Positions 1 to 9,206 of a stretch of 64,000 nucleotides of DNA are shown piece by piece. The DNA comes from Chryseobacterium sp. ERMR1:04. GTDB lineage: Bacteria; Bacteroidota; Bacteroidia; Flavobacteriales; Weeksellaceae. Both the position numbers and the translations under genes were made by a program. Every line of letters starts with the position of its first letter. The stretch's first letter is position 1. The notes beneath the pieces were generated by a model, which made no database searches, was not told the DNA's origin, and saw only the letters and a program-made list of their open reading frames with translations. The stretch covers positions 62,001 through 126,000 of the forward strand of contig NZ_LIRF01000009.1 in assembly GCF_001297705.1 (NCBI RefSeq). Reading direction: 5' to 3'.

Positions 1-1343
1 AAAATCTATATACCAATTCTGAACCGGGAACTAATCTTTTCAAGTCTATTCGTGATATAAAAGAAGAATGGTCTCATGCAGGACAGGTTGCTAAGTCTGA
101 ATTCAAAATTCTTAATAATAATTACTTTCATCATTTGAATCAGTTTTATCAAATGTTGGATTTGAATAAAGAATTTTTGGAGCAGGAATACAGCCACAAC
201 CTTGAAAAAAGACAACACATCATTGCTCGTGCAAAAGAATTACAGAACGAACCTGTAATTCAGAAAGCATTAAATGAATTACAATATCTGCATAAACTTT
301 GGAAAGAAGAAGCTGAGCCTGTAGCAGAAGAATTCCGTGAAAAAACTTGGGAAGAGTTCAAAGAAATTTCCAATAAAATTCATGAAAGAAAATCTGAACT
401 TTCTGCAGCCATAGAATCTGAGCAAAATGCAAATTTGGAAAAGAAAAATCAGATCATTACAGAAATTAAAAAACTTTCTGAGCCTTCTGACACTCCAAAT
501 CACAGCTATTGGCAAAATTCAATTAAAAGAGTTGAAGATCTACGCTCAGAGTTTTTAAAAACAGGAAGTGTTCCAAGAAAATTATCCAATCAAAATTGGA
601 ATGATTTCAAGACAACATTGAGAGCTTTTAATACAACTAAAAACAATTACTATAAGTCTTTAAAAGGATCTCAGCAGACTAATTTGGATGAAAAATTACA
701 ATTGATCCAAACTGCGAAAGACAATATGAACAATGAAGAGTGGGATATCACTGTTCCATTGTTCAAAAAACTACAGGAAGACTGGAAAAAAATTGGCCAC
801 GTTCCAAAAAGCATGACCAATAAAATTTGGGACGAATTCCGTGATGCATGTAATACTTTCTTCAATAATTACAGAGAAAAAAGCAATGCTTCTACCGATA
901 ACTGGAAAGAAAATTACAAACAGAAAAAAGAAATTCTTGAAGATCTAAAAACAGTTTCAGACGAAGAAGGAAGTGTTGAAAGAATTGAAGCTATAAAATC
1001 TGCATGGAACAATATTGGAAAAGTTCCTAGAGATAAAATTGCTATTAATTCTGAGTTCAACAAAACGTTGAGAGAGAAATTGAAACTGAATAAGATCAAT
1101 GAGCTTGAACTTAAAGAAGAAGGTTTATCAGAAATTCAATTAACAGACAAAGCAAGAAAAATAAAGAGCCAAATATCTGATCTTGAAGCTGAAATCGTAA
1201 AATTAGAAAATAATTTAGCGTTCTTCAACAAGCCTTCAAGAGAAAACCCAATGTTGAAAGACACTTTCATTATGATTGATGAAAAGAAAGCTCATTTGGA
1301 ATCTTTAAAACAAAATCTCCACAAAATTATCGCTGGAGAATAA
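1..1343 (+). CDS. DUF349 repeat protein, 5' end outside window
   Basis: The reading frame is open from base 3 to the stop at 1341-1343, so the gene starts before the window; a TTG at 135 is only an internal codon. The visible part of about 446 residues holds five copies of the DUF349 pattern, in which a tryptophan, a G-x-V-P turn (for example KKIGHVPKS and NNIGKVPRD) and a second aromatic recur about every 70 residues. The protein is highly charged, mostly helical and likely coiled-coil, with no signal peptide, so it is probably cytoplasmic. The function of DUF349 proteins is not established. A terminator follows directly. Confidence 0.85.
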   Translation, partial: NLYTNSEPGTNLFKSIRDIKEEWSHAGQVAKSEFKILNNNYFHHLNQFYQMLDLNKEFLEQEYSHNLEKRQHIIARAKELQNEPVIQKALNELQYLHKLWKEEAEPVAEEFREKTWEEFKEISNKIHERKSELSAAIESEQNANLEKKNQIITEIKKLSEPSDTPNHSYWQNSIKRVEDLRSEFLKTGSVPRKLSNQNWNDFKTTLRAFNTTKNNYYKSLKGSQQTNLDEKLQLIQTAKDNMNNEEWDITVPLFKKLQEDWKKIGHVPKSMTNKIWDEFRDACNTFFNNYREKSNASTDNWKENYKQKKEILEDLKTVSDEEGSVERIEAIKSAWNNIGKVPRDKIAINSEFNKTLREKLKLNKINELELKEEGLSEIQLTDKARKIKSQISDLEAEIVKLENNLAFFNKPSRENPMLKDTFIMIDEKKAHLESLKQNLHKIIAGE

Positions 1344-1360
1344 ATAATTTAAAAATCTAA

Positions 1361-1397
1361 AAAAAGGCGGAGCAAAGAAATTTGTCTTCGCCTTTTT
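1361..1397 (+). terminator. intrinsic terminator after the DUF349 gene
   Basis: The arms AAAAAGGCGGAG and CTTCGCCTTTTT pair with one mismatch across a 13-nt loop and end in a T run. The site is 18 bp after the stop and 8 bp before the ribD start. Confidence 0.8.
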
Positions 1398-1404
1398 CAT
1401 TACT

Positions 1405-2424
1405 ATGCAGGACGAATTATATATAAAAAGATGTATCGAATTAGCTCAAAAAGCATTGGGCAAAACCTACCCAAATCCTTTGGTAGGAAGCGTAATCGTT
1501 CATAATGGAGAAATTATTGGTGAAGGCTATCATCATAAGGCCGGAGAAAACCATGCAGAAATCAACGCTATACATTCAGTGAAAAATAAAGATCTTATTC
1601 CTGAATCTACTATCTATGTTTCCCTTGAACCTTGTGCTCATTATGGGAAAACTCCGCCTTGCTCTTTAAAAATTAAAGAGCTTGGTTTTAAAAAAGTAGT
1701 GATTGGAGCAATGGACTCGCATGATAAAGTGAATGGAAAAGGCAAAAAGATTATTCAGGATGCCGGAATAGAAGTGATTTCAGGAGTATTAGAAAACGAA
1801 TGCATTGAGCTTAACAAAAGATTTTTCACTTATCACGAAAAGCAAAGACCTTATATTATTTTAAAATGGGCAGAATCTGGAGACGGATTTATGGATAAAG
1901 ACTTCAAGCCCTACTCTATTTCAAATTCATTGGTCAATCAATTCGTTCATCAATTAAGAGCCGACGAGCATGCTATCTTAGTTGGAACGCAAACTGCTTT
2001 GAATGATAATCCAAGCTTGACCGTGAGAAATGTTGAAGGGGTAAATCTTGTACGAATTTTAATTGATTTCGATTTAAAGGTTCCGAAAGATTTCAAAATA
2101 TATAATGAGGAAGCAAAAACATTAGTTTTCAATTCAATAAAAGAAGGAACAGAAAATAATATTCATTTTATTAAAATTAAAAAAGAGAATTTCTTGTCAG
2201 ATTTAATGAAAGCTTTGTACAAAGAACACATTCAATCTGTTATTATCGAAGGTGGAAGTTTTACTTTACAGCAGTTCATTGATGCCAATCTTTGGGATGA
2301 AGCTATTGTTATTAAAAATGAAAATTTGAAACTGGAGAATGGAACAAAAGCTCCTGAATTTGATTTAAAGTCTAACAAAATAGAAGAATTTAGAGATAAT
2401 TCAATACAATTTTATAAGAAATAA
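1405..2424 (+). CDS. ribD: bifunctional riboflavin biosynthesis deaminase/reductase RibD
   Basis: RibD carries out two steps of riboflavin synthesis: deamination of the pyrimidine ring of the GTP-derived intermediate, then reduction of the ribosyl side chain with NADPH. Its 339 residues match the usual two-domain length. The N-terminal deaminase shows the zinc motif HAE (GENHAEINAI, near residue 49) and PCAHYGKTPPC (near 75). The C-terminal reductase has the G-T-x-T-A (VGTQTALNDNPSL) stretch and a late IIEGGS motif. The ATG at 1405 follows the terminator of the previous gene by 8 bp. yigZ starts 5 bp after the stop, so the two are probably cotranscribed. No other rib genes are in the window. 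Confidence 0.95.
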   Translation: MQDELYIKRCIELAQKALGKTYPNPLVGSVIVHNGEIIGEGYHHKAGENHAEINAIHSVKNKDLIPESTIYVSLEPCAHYGKTPPCSLKIKELGFKKVVIGAMDSHDKVNGKGKKIIQDAGIEVISGVLENECIELNKRFFTYHEKQRPYIILKWAESGDGFMDKDFKPYSISNSLVNQFVHQLRADEHAILVGTQTALNDNPSLTVRNVEGVNLVRILIDFDLKVPKDFKIYNEEAKTLVFNSIKEGTENNIHFIKIKKENFLSDLMKALYKEHIQSVIIEGGSFTLQQFIDANLWDEAIVIKNENLKLENGTKAPEFDLKSNKIEEFRDNSIQFYKK

Positions 2425-2429
2425 GGGGA

Positions 2430-3035
2430 ATGACGTTCGAATACAAAACCATAGAAAAACCCATAGAAAATACTTTATTAAAAGAAAAAGGAAGCAAGTT
2501 CATAGGGTTTGCCTTTCCTGTAAATAATGAAGTTGAACTGAAAGCTGCTTTAGAAAAAATAAGATCTGAACATCCAAAAGCAACGCATCATTGTTATGCC
2601 TTCAGAATGGGTATAAATGGAGAAAATTACAGAGCAAATGATGACGGTGAACCATCAGGAAGTGCAGGATTACCTATTTACAATCAGTTATTAGCTCATG
2701 AAATCACAAATGTTCTAGTGATATCAGTTCGTTATTATGGTGGAACCAAATTAGGGGTTTCAGGTTTAGTAAAAGCCTATAAAGAATGTGCAAAAATAAC
2801 CTTGGAAGAAGCTCATATTATCACCAAAGAATTAGAAACTCAAATAGAAATTGAGTTCAATTTTAATCAACAAAATATAATCTTCACTTTGTTATCTAAA
2901 TTTGATGCTAAGGTTTTAAATTTTGACGCCAATGAAAACTGTATTCTCACCGCATCATTAAAAATAGCACAAAAAGAAAACATTTCTGACAAATTGTCAG
3001 AAATGCAGAATATTTCTTTTGAATTTATAGATTAA
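2430..3035 (+). CDS. yigZ: YigZ/IMPACT family protein
   Basis: This 201-aa protein belongs to the UPF0029/IMPACT family; the eukaryotic relatives bind the translation regulator GCN1, while the bacterial role is unclear. The family core DDGEPSGSAGLPI followed by RYYGGTKLGVSGL is intact between residues 70 and 115, and a C-terminal DUF1949-like region follows. An AAGGGG stretch precedes the ATG. It is 5 bp behind ribD and shares its TAA, as part of a TTAA, with the stop of the convergent zinc peptidase gene. Confidence 0.9.
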   Translation: MTFEYKTIEKPIENTLLKEKGSKFIGFAFPVNNEVELKAALEKIRSEHPKATHHCYAFRMGINGENYRANDDGEPSGSAGLPIYNQLLAHEITNVLVISVRYYGGTKLGVSGLVKAYKECAKITLEEAHIITKELETQIEIEFNFNQQNIIFTLLSKFDAKVLNFDANENCILTASLKIAQKENISDKLSEMQNISFEFID

Positions 3036-3742
3036 TTTCTTCTTCCTCCAAGCAATAAAGATCCCCAGTAAAGAAGTTGTACAAATGAACCGATAGCAGC
3101 GACAACATATGTTCTTGCAGCCCATTTTAAGCTATCCTGAACACCAACATATTCATCAGAAGTCACAGTTCCAGTATCTTTAAGCCATTTCATAGCTCTG
3201 TTGCTCGCATCATATTCCACAGGAAGTGTTACAAAAGCAAAAAGAGTCGTAAAGGCAAACATTAAAACACCAATCGCTAAAACAGCCGTATTTCCGTTAG
3301 GATTGTCTATAGATCTCGTTGCAGCCATAATACCAATACCGGCAATAAGAACAAACTGCATTAAATTAGAACTTATATTAACAATCGGAACCAATTTTGA
3401 ACGCAATTGAAGCATCGAATACCCCACTGCATGTTGCACAGCATGCCCACATTCGTGAGCTGCAACAGCCGCCGCAGCCGCATTTCGTTGCATGTAAACA
3501 CCTTCCGAAAGATTAACTGTTTTATCTGCAGGATTGTAATGATCTGTCAATTGACCAGGAACAGAAATCACCTGAACATCATTAATTCCATTATCTCTCA
3601 ACATTTTCTCTGCAACTTCTTTTCCTGAAAGTCCATTTCTAAGATGTACATTCGAATAATAAGCAAACTTGGATTTCAATTTTGATGAAACATACCAGCT
3701 TACCAACATTGAAATACCAATAATAATATAATAACCAATCAT
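3032..3742 (-). CDS. YugP-like membrane zinc metallopeptidase
   Basis: The 236-aa protein matches the Zn_peptidase_2 (YugP) family. An N-terminal membrane segment (residues 1-17) is followed by the zinc motif HECGH in AAHECGHAVQHA near residue 95. Two hydrophobic segments (about 120-170) and a last one near the C terminus place it in the inner membrane. The substrate is unknown for this family. The gene stands alone on the minus strand, its stop overlapping that of yigZ by four bases, and it is divergent from the downstream GNAT gene across a 107-bp spacer. Confidence 0.88.
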   Translation of the reverse strand: MIGYYIIIGISMLVSWYVSSKLKSKFAYYSNVHLRNGLSGKEVAEKMLRDNGINDVQVISVPGQLTDHYNPADKTVNLSEGVYMQRNAAAAAVAAHECGHAVQHAVGYSMLQLRSKLVPIVNISSNLMQFVLIAGIGIMAATRSIDNPNGNTAVLAIGVLMFAFTTLFAFVTLPVEYDASNRAMKWLKDTGTVTSDEYVGVQDSLKWAARTYVVAAIGSFVQLLYWGSLLLGGRRN

Positions 3743-3817
3743 TTTTATTAGATTTTTATGTGTATTTTTAAGCTTTAAGATGTAAAAACTGTGCCAAAGT
3801 ATTACATTTTATTTATT

Positions 3818-3825
3818 TATATTTG
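3818..3825 (+). promoter_or_regulatory. -7 box of the GNAT gene promoter
   Basis: TATATTTG matches the Bacteroidota -7 consensus TAnnTTTG and lies 24 bp upstream of the ATG at 3850. No convincing -33 TTTG was seen. Confidence 0.5.
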
Positions 3826-3849
3826 TCCTACAATTAGCCCTATTAAACT

Positions 3850-4983
3850 ATGTCTACAGTTGCAATTATTGAAGTAAAAACCCAAAATGAATTAAAACAA
3901 TTTGTAAGGTTTCCGATGGATTTATATAAAAACAACCCTTATTATGTTCCTTCTTTTATTAAAGATGAATTTAAAATTTGGGATGCTAAAGAAAATCCGG
4001 CTTTAAACTATTCAGAGTCTAAACAATTCTTGGCAACAAAAGACAACAAAGTAGTAGGAAGAATTGCGGTTATCATTAACCATAAGGAAGAGAAAGAATT
4101 AGGGGTAAAAAAAGTCCGTTTTGGATGGATAGATTTTATTGACGACAAGGAAGTTTCGGCAGCTTTGATTCAAAAAGCAATAGACTACGCTAAGGAACAT
4201 AACATCGACAAAATTGAGGGCCCTATGGGTTTCACTAACCTTGACAAGGCGGGAATGCTAACGATGGGCTTTGATAAATTAGCCACCATGATTGGAATCT
4301 ACAATCACGAATATTACCCTAAACATCTTGAAGAACTTGGACTGACAAAAGAAAAAGAATGGGTAGAATTTGAAATGAATTTCCCTAAAATTTTACCTGC
4401 AAAAGTAGAAAAATTCAGTGGTTTAATTGCTCAGAAATACAAGCTTAAAGTCCTTCATTTCAAGTCAAAAGAAGAGATTTTACCATATGTAGAACCCATG
4501 TTTAAATTATTAGATGAAACTTATAAACATCTTTCTACATATACTCCGATTTCTGATGAACAAATCCAGACCTACAGAGAAAAATATTTCCCATTTATTG
4601 ATAAAAACTATGTAATTTGTGTGGTTGATGAAAATCAGGAATTGGTTTCTTTCGCAATCACAATGCCTTCATATTCAAAAGCTTTGCAAAAATCTAAAGG
4701 TAAATTATTTCCATTCGGATGGTGGCATTTTTTACAAGCCAGTAAGAAAAACGACAGAGCTAATTTCTACCTTATCGGAATCCACCCTGAATACCAGAGA
4801 CGTGGCGTAACCGCTATTATTTTCAAAGAAATATTTGTTCGATTTACAAGTATGGGAATTGATTTTGCAGAAACAAACCCAGAATTAGAAGAAAATAAGA
4901 GCGTACAAGTTCTTTGGCAAGATTACAATCCTGTAAATCACAAAAGAAGAAGAACATATTCTTTGAATATAAGTAATGAGTAA
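3850..4983 (+). CDS. double GNAT-fold N-acetyltransferase-like protein
   Basis: The 377-aa protein has the layout of two fused GNAT-type domains. The C-terminal half carries the acetyl-CoA loop in IGIHPEYQRRGVTAIIF (near residue 315), with the R-x-x-G pattern. The N-terminal half has the sequence KVVGRIAVIINH typical of a GNAT beta-4 strand but no clear CoA loop. The substrate is unknown; relatives are abundant in Bacteroidota and sometimes carry misleading names. A heptad repeat array begins inside the last codons (SNE) and supplies the stop codon, so the natural C terminus may have been altered by repeat insertion. Confidence 0.75.
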   Translation: MSTVAIIEVKTQNELKQFVRFPMDLYKNNPYYVPSFIKDEFKIWDAKENPALNYSESKQFLATKDNKVVGRIAVIINHKEEKELGVKKVRFGWIDFIDDKEVSAALIQKAIDYAKEHNIDKIEGPMGFTNLDKAGMLTMGFDKLATMIGIYNHEYYPKHLEELGLTKEKEWVEFEMNFPKILPAKVEKFSGLIAQKYKLKVLHFKSKEEILPYVEPMFKLLDETYKHLSTYTPISDEQIQTYREKYFPFIDKNYVICVVDENQELVSFAITMPSYSKALQKSKGKLFPFGWWHFLQASKKNDRANFYLIGIHPEYQRRGVTAIIFKEIFVRFTSMGIDFAETNPELEENKSVQVLWQDYNPVNHKRRRTYSLNISNE

Positions 4984-5000
4984 TTGGTAATGAGTAATCT
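4973..5000 (+). repeat. heptad array GTAATNN x4, overlaps gene end
   Basis: Four consecutive 7-mers start with GTAAT. Positions 4973-4995 are identical, 23 of 23 bases, to the reverse complement of 54806-54828 beside the four-helix bundle gene. The array contains the stop codon of the acetyltransferase at 4981-4983. A weaker inverted match (11 of 15) at 5050-5064 might be a decayed second arm. Confidence 0.8.
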
Positions 5001-5063
5001 TAGCCTATTCCCAACACATTCAATAACTTCATCCGTAAAACTCTCAAACCTTACTACCAAATA

Positions 5064-5240
5064 ATGAAGCCACATCTTATTGTTTTTGCGATTTTAATTG
5101 CAGGTTTTATCGCTTATAATTTGTTTTTGCAATCACAAGACGATAGAACAAATACCGTTGTGAACATTTTATATGCAAGTATTCTTTTTGCTTATATTTC
5201 GTTTATGGCCTATACTCTCCTTAAAAAAATGAAGAAATAA
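5064..5240 (+). CDS. 58-aa two-helix membrane protein
   Basis: A short ORF begins MKPHLIVFAILIAG and ends in a lysine-rich LLKKMKK tail. Residues 4-22 and 34-53 are hydrophobic enough to be membrane helices, joined by a polar stretch QSQDDRTN. It occupies most of the otherwise empty 328-bp spacer between the acetyltransferase and the T9SS cargo gene. No family is recognised and coding status rests only on composition and a clean ATG, so it could be a chance ORF. Confidence 0.5.
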   Translation: MKPHLIVFAILIAGFIAYNLFLQSQDDRTNTVVNILYASILFAYISFMAYTLLKKMKK

Positions 5241-5311
5241 TCTGATAATATGAAATTACTTCTTCTTGGATAGACTAGTTATTTGTCTTTGTCTCAAACT
5301 AATAATTCTCT

Positions 5312-6349
5312 ATGAAACCATTTATTGTAAAAATAACTTTAATACTTTTTTTATTTTCATTAAAGTTATATTCTCAGGAATTTTATGTTAATTCATATAA
5401 TCAATATTTAAATGCCGTATCAAAACTTGACATTACAACCCTAACCGCAACAAATGTTCCTTTTTGCCCACCAACAGTTTATATAGGTGAAACATATTCA
5501 GATATAGCCATTGATAGCTCCAATAATCTTTATTATGTAACGACCACCGGATTATTATACAGAAAAAAAAGTAGCGATTCAAGTTGTGAGTTTTTAGGTG
5601 ATTTTACTACTATTGGTTTTATAAATTCTCTAACCGCAGACTCAGGAAATTACATATATGCTGCAGGATTCGGATACAGCAAAATGTATCGATACGATAT
5701 CTCTTCTGGTACTTTCACAGTAATGGGTGATTTACCAATCACTCAATCTCCTGCGGGCGATTTATTCTTTTACAATAATCACCTTTTTTTGACAACTAAC
5801 ACAGGGATACTCGAGATAAATATGATGAATCCATCACAAAGCTGTCAATTTATGAGCCTTTCTATACCCGATGCATATGCAGCTTTTTCTATAGATTACG
5901 GAATTCACTCAAAAGTATATATTGTTAGCGCCACTTATCCGAATTCAACATTCTATGAAGTTGATATGGAAAATAAGATAGTAAGCGGACCCATCGGAAC
6001 TTTTAATGGTAGCATAAATGGAGCAGCATCAATTTATAACTCCACTTCAACAAATTCAACTTGTACACCTCTAGCTACCCTAAATGTTCAGGAAAACACA
6101 GTAATAAATTTCTATTTTAATGTAATTAGCCCTTCAAACACTAATATTATCTGTAAAACTAATATTAATAGAAGAGAAATAACCCAAGTCCGCCTGTTTG
6201 ACAATTCGGGAAGAATTATAAAAGATTTTTCAAATCAAAATACTATTGAAAGCCTAGATGTTTCAGGGGTAACAAATGGAACATACTTATTAACGGTAAG
6301 TACAAAAAATGGGGAAACGTACACAAAAAAAATAATTATAGCTAGCTAA
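5312..6349 (+). CDS. secreted T9SS type A cargo protein
   Basis: The 345-aa product begins with a signal peptide (residues 1-21, ending LYSQ). Repeated short strands in the central part suggest a beta-propeller-like fold. The last 70 residues form a Por secretion tail: VRLFDNSGRIIKDF, a LDVSGVTNGTYLL strand, and a final KKIIIAS, the type A signal for the type IX secretion system. It is therefore expected to be exported through the periplasm and released or anchored at the cell surface. The binding or enzymatic role is unknown. The gene stands alone, 115 bp upstream of the nuo operon. Confidence 0.85.
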   Translation: MKPFIVKITLILFLFSLKLYSQEFYVNSYNQYLNAVSKLDITTLTATNVPFCPPTVYIGETYSDIAIDSSNNLYYVTTTGLLYRKKSSDSSCEFLGDFTTIGFINSLTADSGNYIYAAGFGYSKMYRYDISSGTFTVMGDLPITQSPAGDLFFYNNHLFLTTNTGILEINMMNPSQSCQFMSLSIPDAYAAFSIDYGIHSKVYIVSATYPNSTFYEVDMENKIVSGPIGTFNGSINGAASIYNSTSTNSTCTPLATLNVQENTVINFYFNVISPSNTNIICKTNINRREITQVRLFDNSGRIIKDFSNQNTIESLDVSGVTNGTYLLTVSTKNGETYTKKIIIAS

Positions 6350-6433
6350 TTTTTATTGATTCTAAATTACCAGTTTTCCTGATTTTAATTCCACTTTTAA
6401 GGTTATTAATTTCATGCTTTATTCTTTATTCGC

Positions 6434-6441
6434 TAAATTTG
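6434..6441 (+). promoter_or_regulatory. -7 box of the nuo operon promoter
   Basis: TAAATTTG, followed by CA, lies 23 bp upstream of the nuoA ATG and is the best promoter match before the complex I operon. Confidence 0.55.
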
Positions 6442-6464
6442 CAAATTGAGATAATAATGTAAAA

Positions 6465-6836
6465 ATGAATTTACCTGAAAGTTATATTCCAATCCTTATC
6501 CAAGCCGGTGTTGCGGTTGCTTTCGTAGCAGTTTCATTACTTGGAGCGCATTTTCTAGGTCCACAACAGAAAAAAGGAAATTCTGTTAAAAACCAGAGCT
6601 GGGAATGTGGAGTTCCTGTAGAAGGAAATGCCAGAACGCCGTTTTCTATCAAGTATTTCTTGACTGCGGTATTATTCGTATTATTCGATATTGAAATCGT
6701 ATTTTTTTACCCGTATGCTGTTAACTTCAGAGAATTCGGATTTGAAGGATTCTTTGCTGTACTTACATTTGTAGCAATTTTCTTCGTAGCATTTTTCTAC
6801 GTTTGGAAGCGTGGCGCATTAGATTGGGATAAATAA
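6465..6836 (+). CDS. nuoA: NADH-quinone oxidoreductase subunit A
   Basis: NuoA is a small membrane subunit of complex I, next to the quinone tunnel. Its 123 residues contain three hydrophobic segments and the family loop with SWECGVPVEGNARTPFSIKYF-type sequence near residues 45-65, followed by the acidic FDIEIVFFYPYAV helix. It opens the 14-subunit operon, with a TAAATTTG promoter 23 bp upstream. nuoB follows after 23 bp. Confidence 0.96.
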   Translation: MNLPESYIPILIQAGVAVAFVAVSLLGAHFLGPQQKKGNSVKNQSWECGVPVEGNARTPFSIKYFLTAVLFVLFDIEIVFFYPYAVNFREFGFEGFFAVLTFVAIFFVAFFYVWKRGALDWDK

Positions 6837-6859
6837 ATAAAACTTAAGAAGAAGAAATT

Positions 6860-7420
6860 ATGTCAGATCAAAAACCAGTAATAAGAACAGATGCACCTGC
6901 TCCCGAAGGATTTGAAGGAGAAGGCTTTTTCGCAACGAAACTGAGCAGTGTAATCGGGATGGCTAGAAAGTTCTCTCTTTGGCCTTTACCATTTGCAACG
7001 TCTTGTTGTGGTATCGAGTTTATGGCTACATTGAACCCTACTTATGATGCTTCAAGATTTGGGATGGAAAGAAACTCTTTCTCACCAAGACAGGCAGATA
7101 TGTTGATGGTTTGTGGAACGATATCTAAAAAATTAGGACCTGTCCTAAAAGAAGTATACACTCAGATGGCTGAGCCAAAATGGGTAGTTGCTGTTGGAGC
7201 TTGTGCTTCAAGCGGTGGTATTTTTGACACGTACTCTGTTTTACAGGGAATTGATAAAATCATCCCGGTTGACGTTTATGTGCCAGGATGCCCACCAAGA
7301 CCGGAGCAGATTATTGAAGGTGTAATGCAGGTTCAGGCTTTAGCAGAAAGCGAAAGCATCAGAAGAAGAGATATGCCTGAATATCAGAAATTATTAGATT
7401 CTTACAACATAAGCAACTAA
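6860..7420 (+). CDS. nuoB: NADH-quinone oxidoreductase subunit B
   Basis: NuoB carries iron-sulfur cluster N2, the last centre before quinone. The four cysteine ligands are visible as the pair in ATSCCGIEF, then VGACASSGG and [10 protein letters not shown]. At 186 residues it has normal length, with a short flavobacterial N-terminal extension before the core. It sits 23 bp after nuoA and 5 bp before nuoC. Confidence 0.97.
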   Translation: MSDQKPVIRTDAPAPEGFEGEGFFATKLSSVIGMARKFSLWPLPFATSCCGIEFMATLNPTYDASRFGMERNSFSPRQADMLMVCGTISKKLGPVLKEVYTQMAEPKWVVAVGACASSGGIFDTYSVLQGIDKIIPVDVYVPGCPPRPEQIIEGVMQVQALAESESIRRRDMPEYQKLLDSYNISN

Positions 7421-7425
7421 CGGAA

Positions 7426-7920
7426 ATGACGAACGAATTTGTATTAGAAGCAATCACAAGAGAATTTCCGGAATCTGTAATCTCAAGTTCAGAACCTTAC
7501 GGAATGCTAACGGTTGAAGTGAAAAAAGAGGATATCAAGAAGATCATTCACTATCTTAGAGATTCATCGTTGGAGTTTAATTTCCTTACAGATATTTGTG
7601 GAATCCATTACCCAGAATTTCCAGAGAAAGAAATAGGTGTTGTATATCATTTACATAATATGATGGCCAATTTCAGAATCCGTTTGAAAATTTTTATGTC
7701 CAGAGAAAATATCGAAGTTGATTCTCTTGTAGAATTATACGCCGGAGCTAACTGGATGGAAAGAGAAACTTTTGATTTCTACGGAATTAAATTTAAAGGA
7801 CACCCTGATCTTAGAGCTATTTTAAATATGGAAGATCTTGGATACCACCCTATGTTGAAAGAATATCGTCTTGAAGATGGCACAAGAACAGACAAGAACG
7901 ATAGCATGTTCGGAAGATAA
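7426..7920 (+). CDS. nuoC: NADH-quinone oxidoreductase subunit C
   Basis: NuoC is a peripheral-arm subunit of complex I that packs against NuoD. The 164-aa protein has the family signature ERETFDFYGIKFKGHPDLR near residues 112-130. It is separate from nuoD here, unlike the fused nuoCD of enterobacteria. The 62-bp spacer to nuoD consists almost entirely of heptad repeats. Confidence 0.95.
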   Translation: MTNEFVLEAITREFPESVISSSEPYGMLTVEVKKEDIKKIIHYLRDSSLEFNFLTDICGIHYPEFPEKEIGVVYHLHNMMANFRIRLKIFMSRENIEVDSLVELYAGANWMERETFDFYGIKFKGHPDLRAILNMEDLGYHPMLKEYRLEDGTRTDKNDSMFGR

Positions 7921-7924
7921 TATA

Positions 7925-7980
7925 GCTTCTGGCGAATGGCACTTAGCCAATAGCCAAAAGCAAATAGCTAAAAGCAAATA
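7925..7980 (+). repeat. heptad array, 8 units starting GC, nuoC-nuoD spacer
   Basis: Eight successive 7-mers each begin with GC, from GCTTCTG to GCTAAAA and GCAAATA, and the array ends 2 nt before the nuoD ATG. The two inner pairs GCCAAAA/GCAAATA and GCTAAAA/GCAAATA give an almost perfect 14-bp direct repeat. Confidence 0.8.
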
Positions 7981-7982
7981 TT

Positions 7983-9206
7983 ATGAAAGATAACTCATTA
8001 TCTAATATACTAAACCAGTACGACAGTAAGGAGCAAATTGATGGTCAATTATACACCCTTAATTTAGGACCTACTCACCCTGCTACTCACGGGATTTTCC
8101 AGAATATCTTAACGATGGATGGAGAAAGAATCCTTCACGCAGAGCAGACCGTGGGATATATCCACAGAGCATTTGAAAAGATTTCTGAAAAAAGAAATTA
8201 TTCTCAGATCACTACCCTTACCGACCGTATGAATTACTGTTCTGCACCAATCAACAATTTAGGTTGGCATATGACAGTTGAGAAGCTAATTGGTGTTGAA
8301 GTTCCTAAGCGTGTAGACTACATGCGTGTAATTTTAATGGAATTAGCAAGAATCGGTGACCACCTTATTTGTAATGGGGTAACCGGAATGGATGCAGGAG
8401 CAATTACAGGTCTTACGTATATGTTTATCGAAAGAGAACGTATTTATGATATGTATGAGCAGATTTGTGGAGCAAGAATGACAACAAATATGGGAAGAAT
8501 CGGAGGTTTTGAAAGAGATTTCACTCCAAAATTCCATGAGTTACTGAAAGATTTCTTAAAAACGTTCCCTGCAAGATTTGCAGAATTCGGTCAATTATTA
8601 GAAAGAAACCGAATCTTTATGGACAGAACCATTGGTGCAGGAGCAATTTCTGCAGAAAGAGCATTAAGCTATGGTTTTACAGGTCCTAATTTACGTGCAG
8701 CAGGTGTAGATTATGATGTAAGAGTTGCACAACCTTATTCTTCTTACGAAGATTTCGACTTTATTATTCCGGTAGGAACTTCTGGTGACACGTACGACCG
8801 TTTCATGGTTCGTCAGCAGGAAATCTGGGAATCCCTTAAAATAATCAATCAAGCATACGATAACCTTCCTGAAGGACCATTCCACGCGGATGTTCCAGAT
8901 TTCTATTTACCAGAAAAAGCTGATGTTTACAGCAAAATGGAAGCGTTAATTTACCATTTCAAAATTGTAATGGGAGAAACTGATGTTCCTAAAGGAGAAA
9001 TTTATCATGCGGTAGAAGGTGGAAACGGAGAATTAGGTTTCTATCTAGTGAGTGATGGTGGAAGAAGTCCTTACAGACTACACTTCAGAAGACCATGTTT
9101 TATCTACTACCAAGCCTATCCTGAGATGATTACAGGTTCTGTAATCTCTGATGCGATTGTAACAATGTGTAGTATGAATATTATTGCGGGAGAACTAGAC
9201 GCATAA
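7983..9206 (+). CDS. nuoD: NADH-quinone oxidoreductase subunit D
   Basis: NuoD forms much of the quinone-binding pocket together with NuoB. The 407 residues include the family opening LNLGPTHPATHG (near residue 27), the EKLIGVEVP and DRMNYCSAP stretches and the conserved C-terminal SDAIVTMCSMNIIAGELDA. Length is typical for a stand-alone NuoD. The start codon lies directly after the heptad array. Confidence 0.97.
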   Translation: MKDNSLSNILNQYDSKEQIDGQLYTLNLGPTHPATHGIFQNILTMDGERILHAEQTVGYIHRAFEKISEKRNYSQITTLTDRMNYCSAPINNLGWHMTVEKLIGVEVPKRVDYMRVILMELARIGDHLICNGVTGMDAGAITGLTYMFIERERIYDMYEQICGARMTTNMGRIGGFERDFTPKFHELLKDFLKTFPARFAEFGQLLERNRIFMDRTIGAGAISAERALSYGFTGPNLRAAGVDYDVRVAQPYSSYEDFDFIIPVGTSGDTYDRFMVRQQEIWESLKIINQAYDNLPEGPFHADVPDFYLPEKADVYSKMEALIYHFKIVMGETDVPKGEIYHAVEGGNGELGFYLVSDGGRSPYRLHFRRPCFIYYQAYPEMITGSVISDAIVTMCSMNIIAGELDA

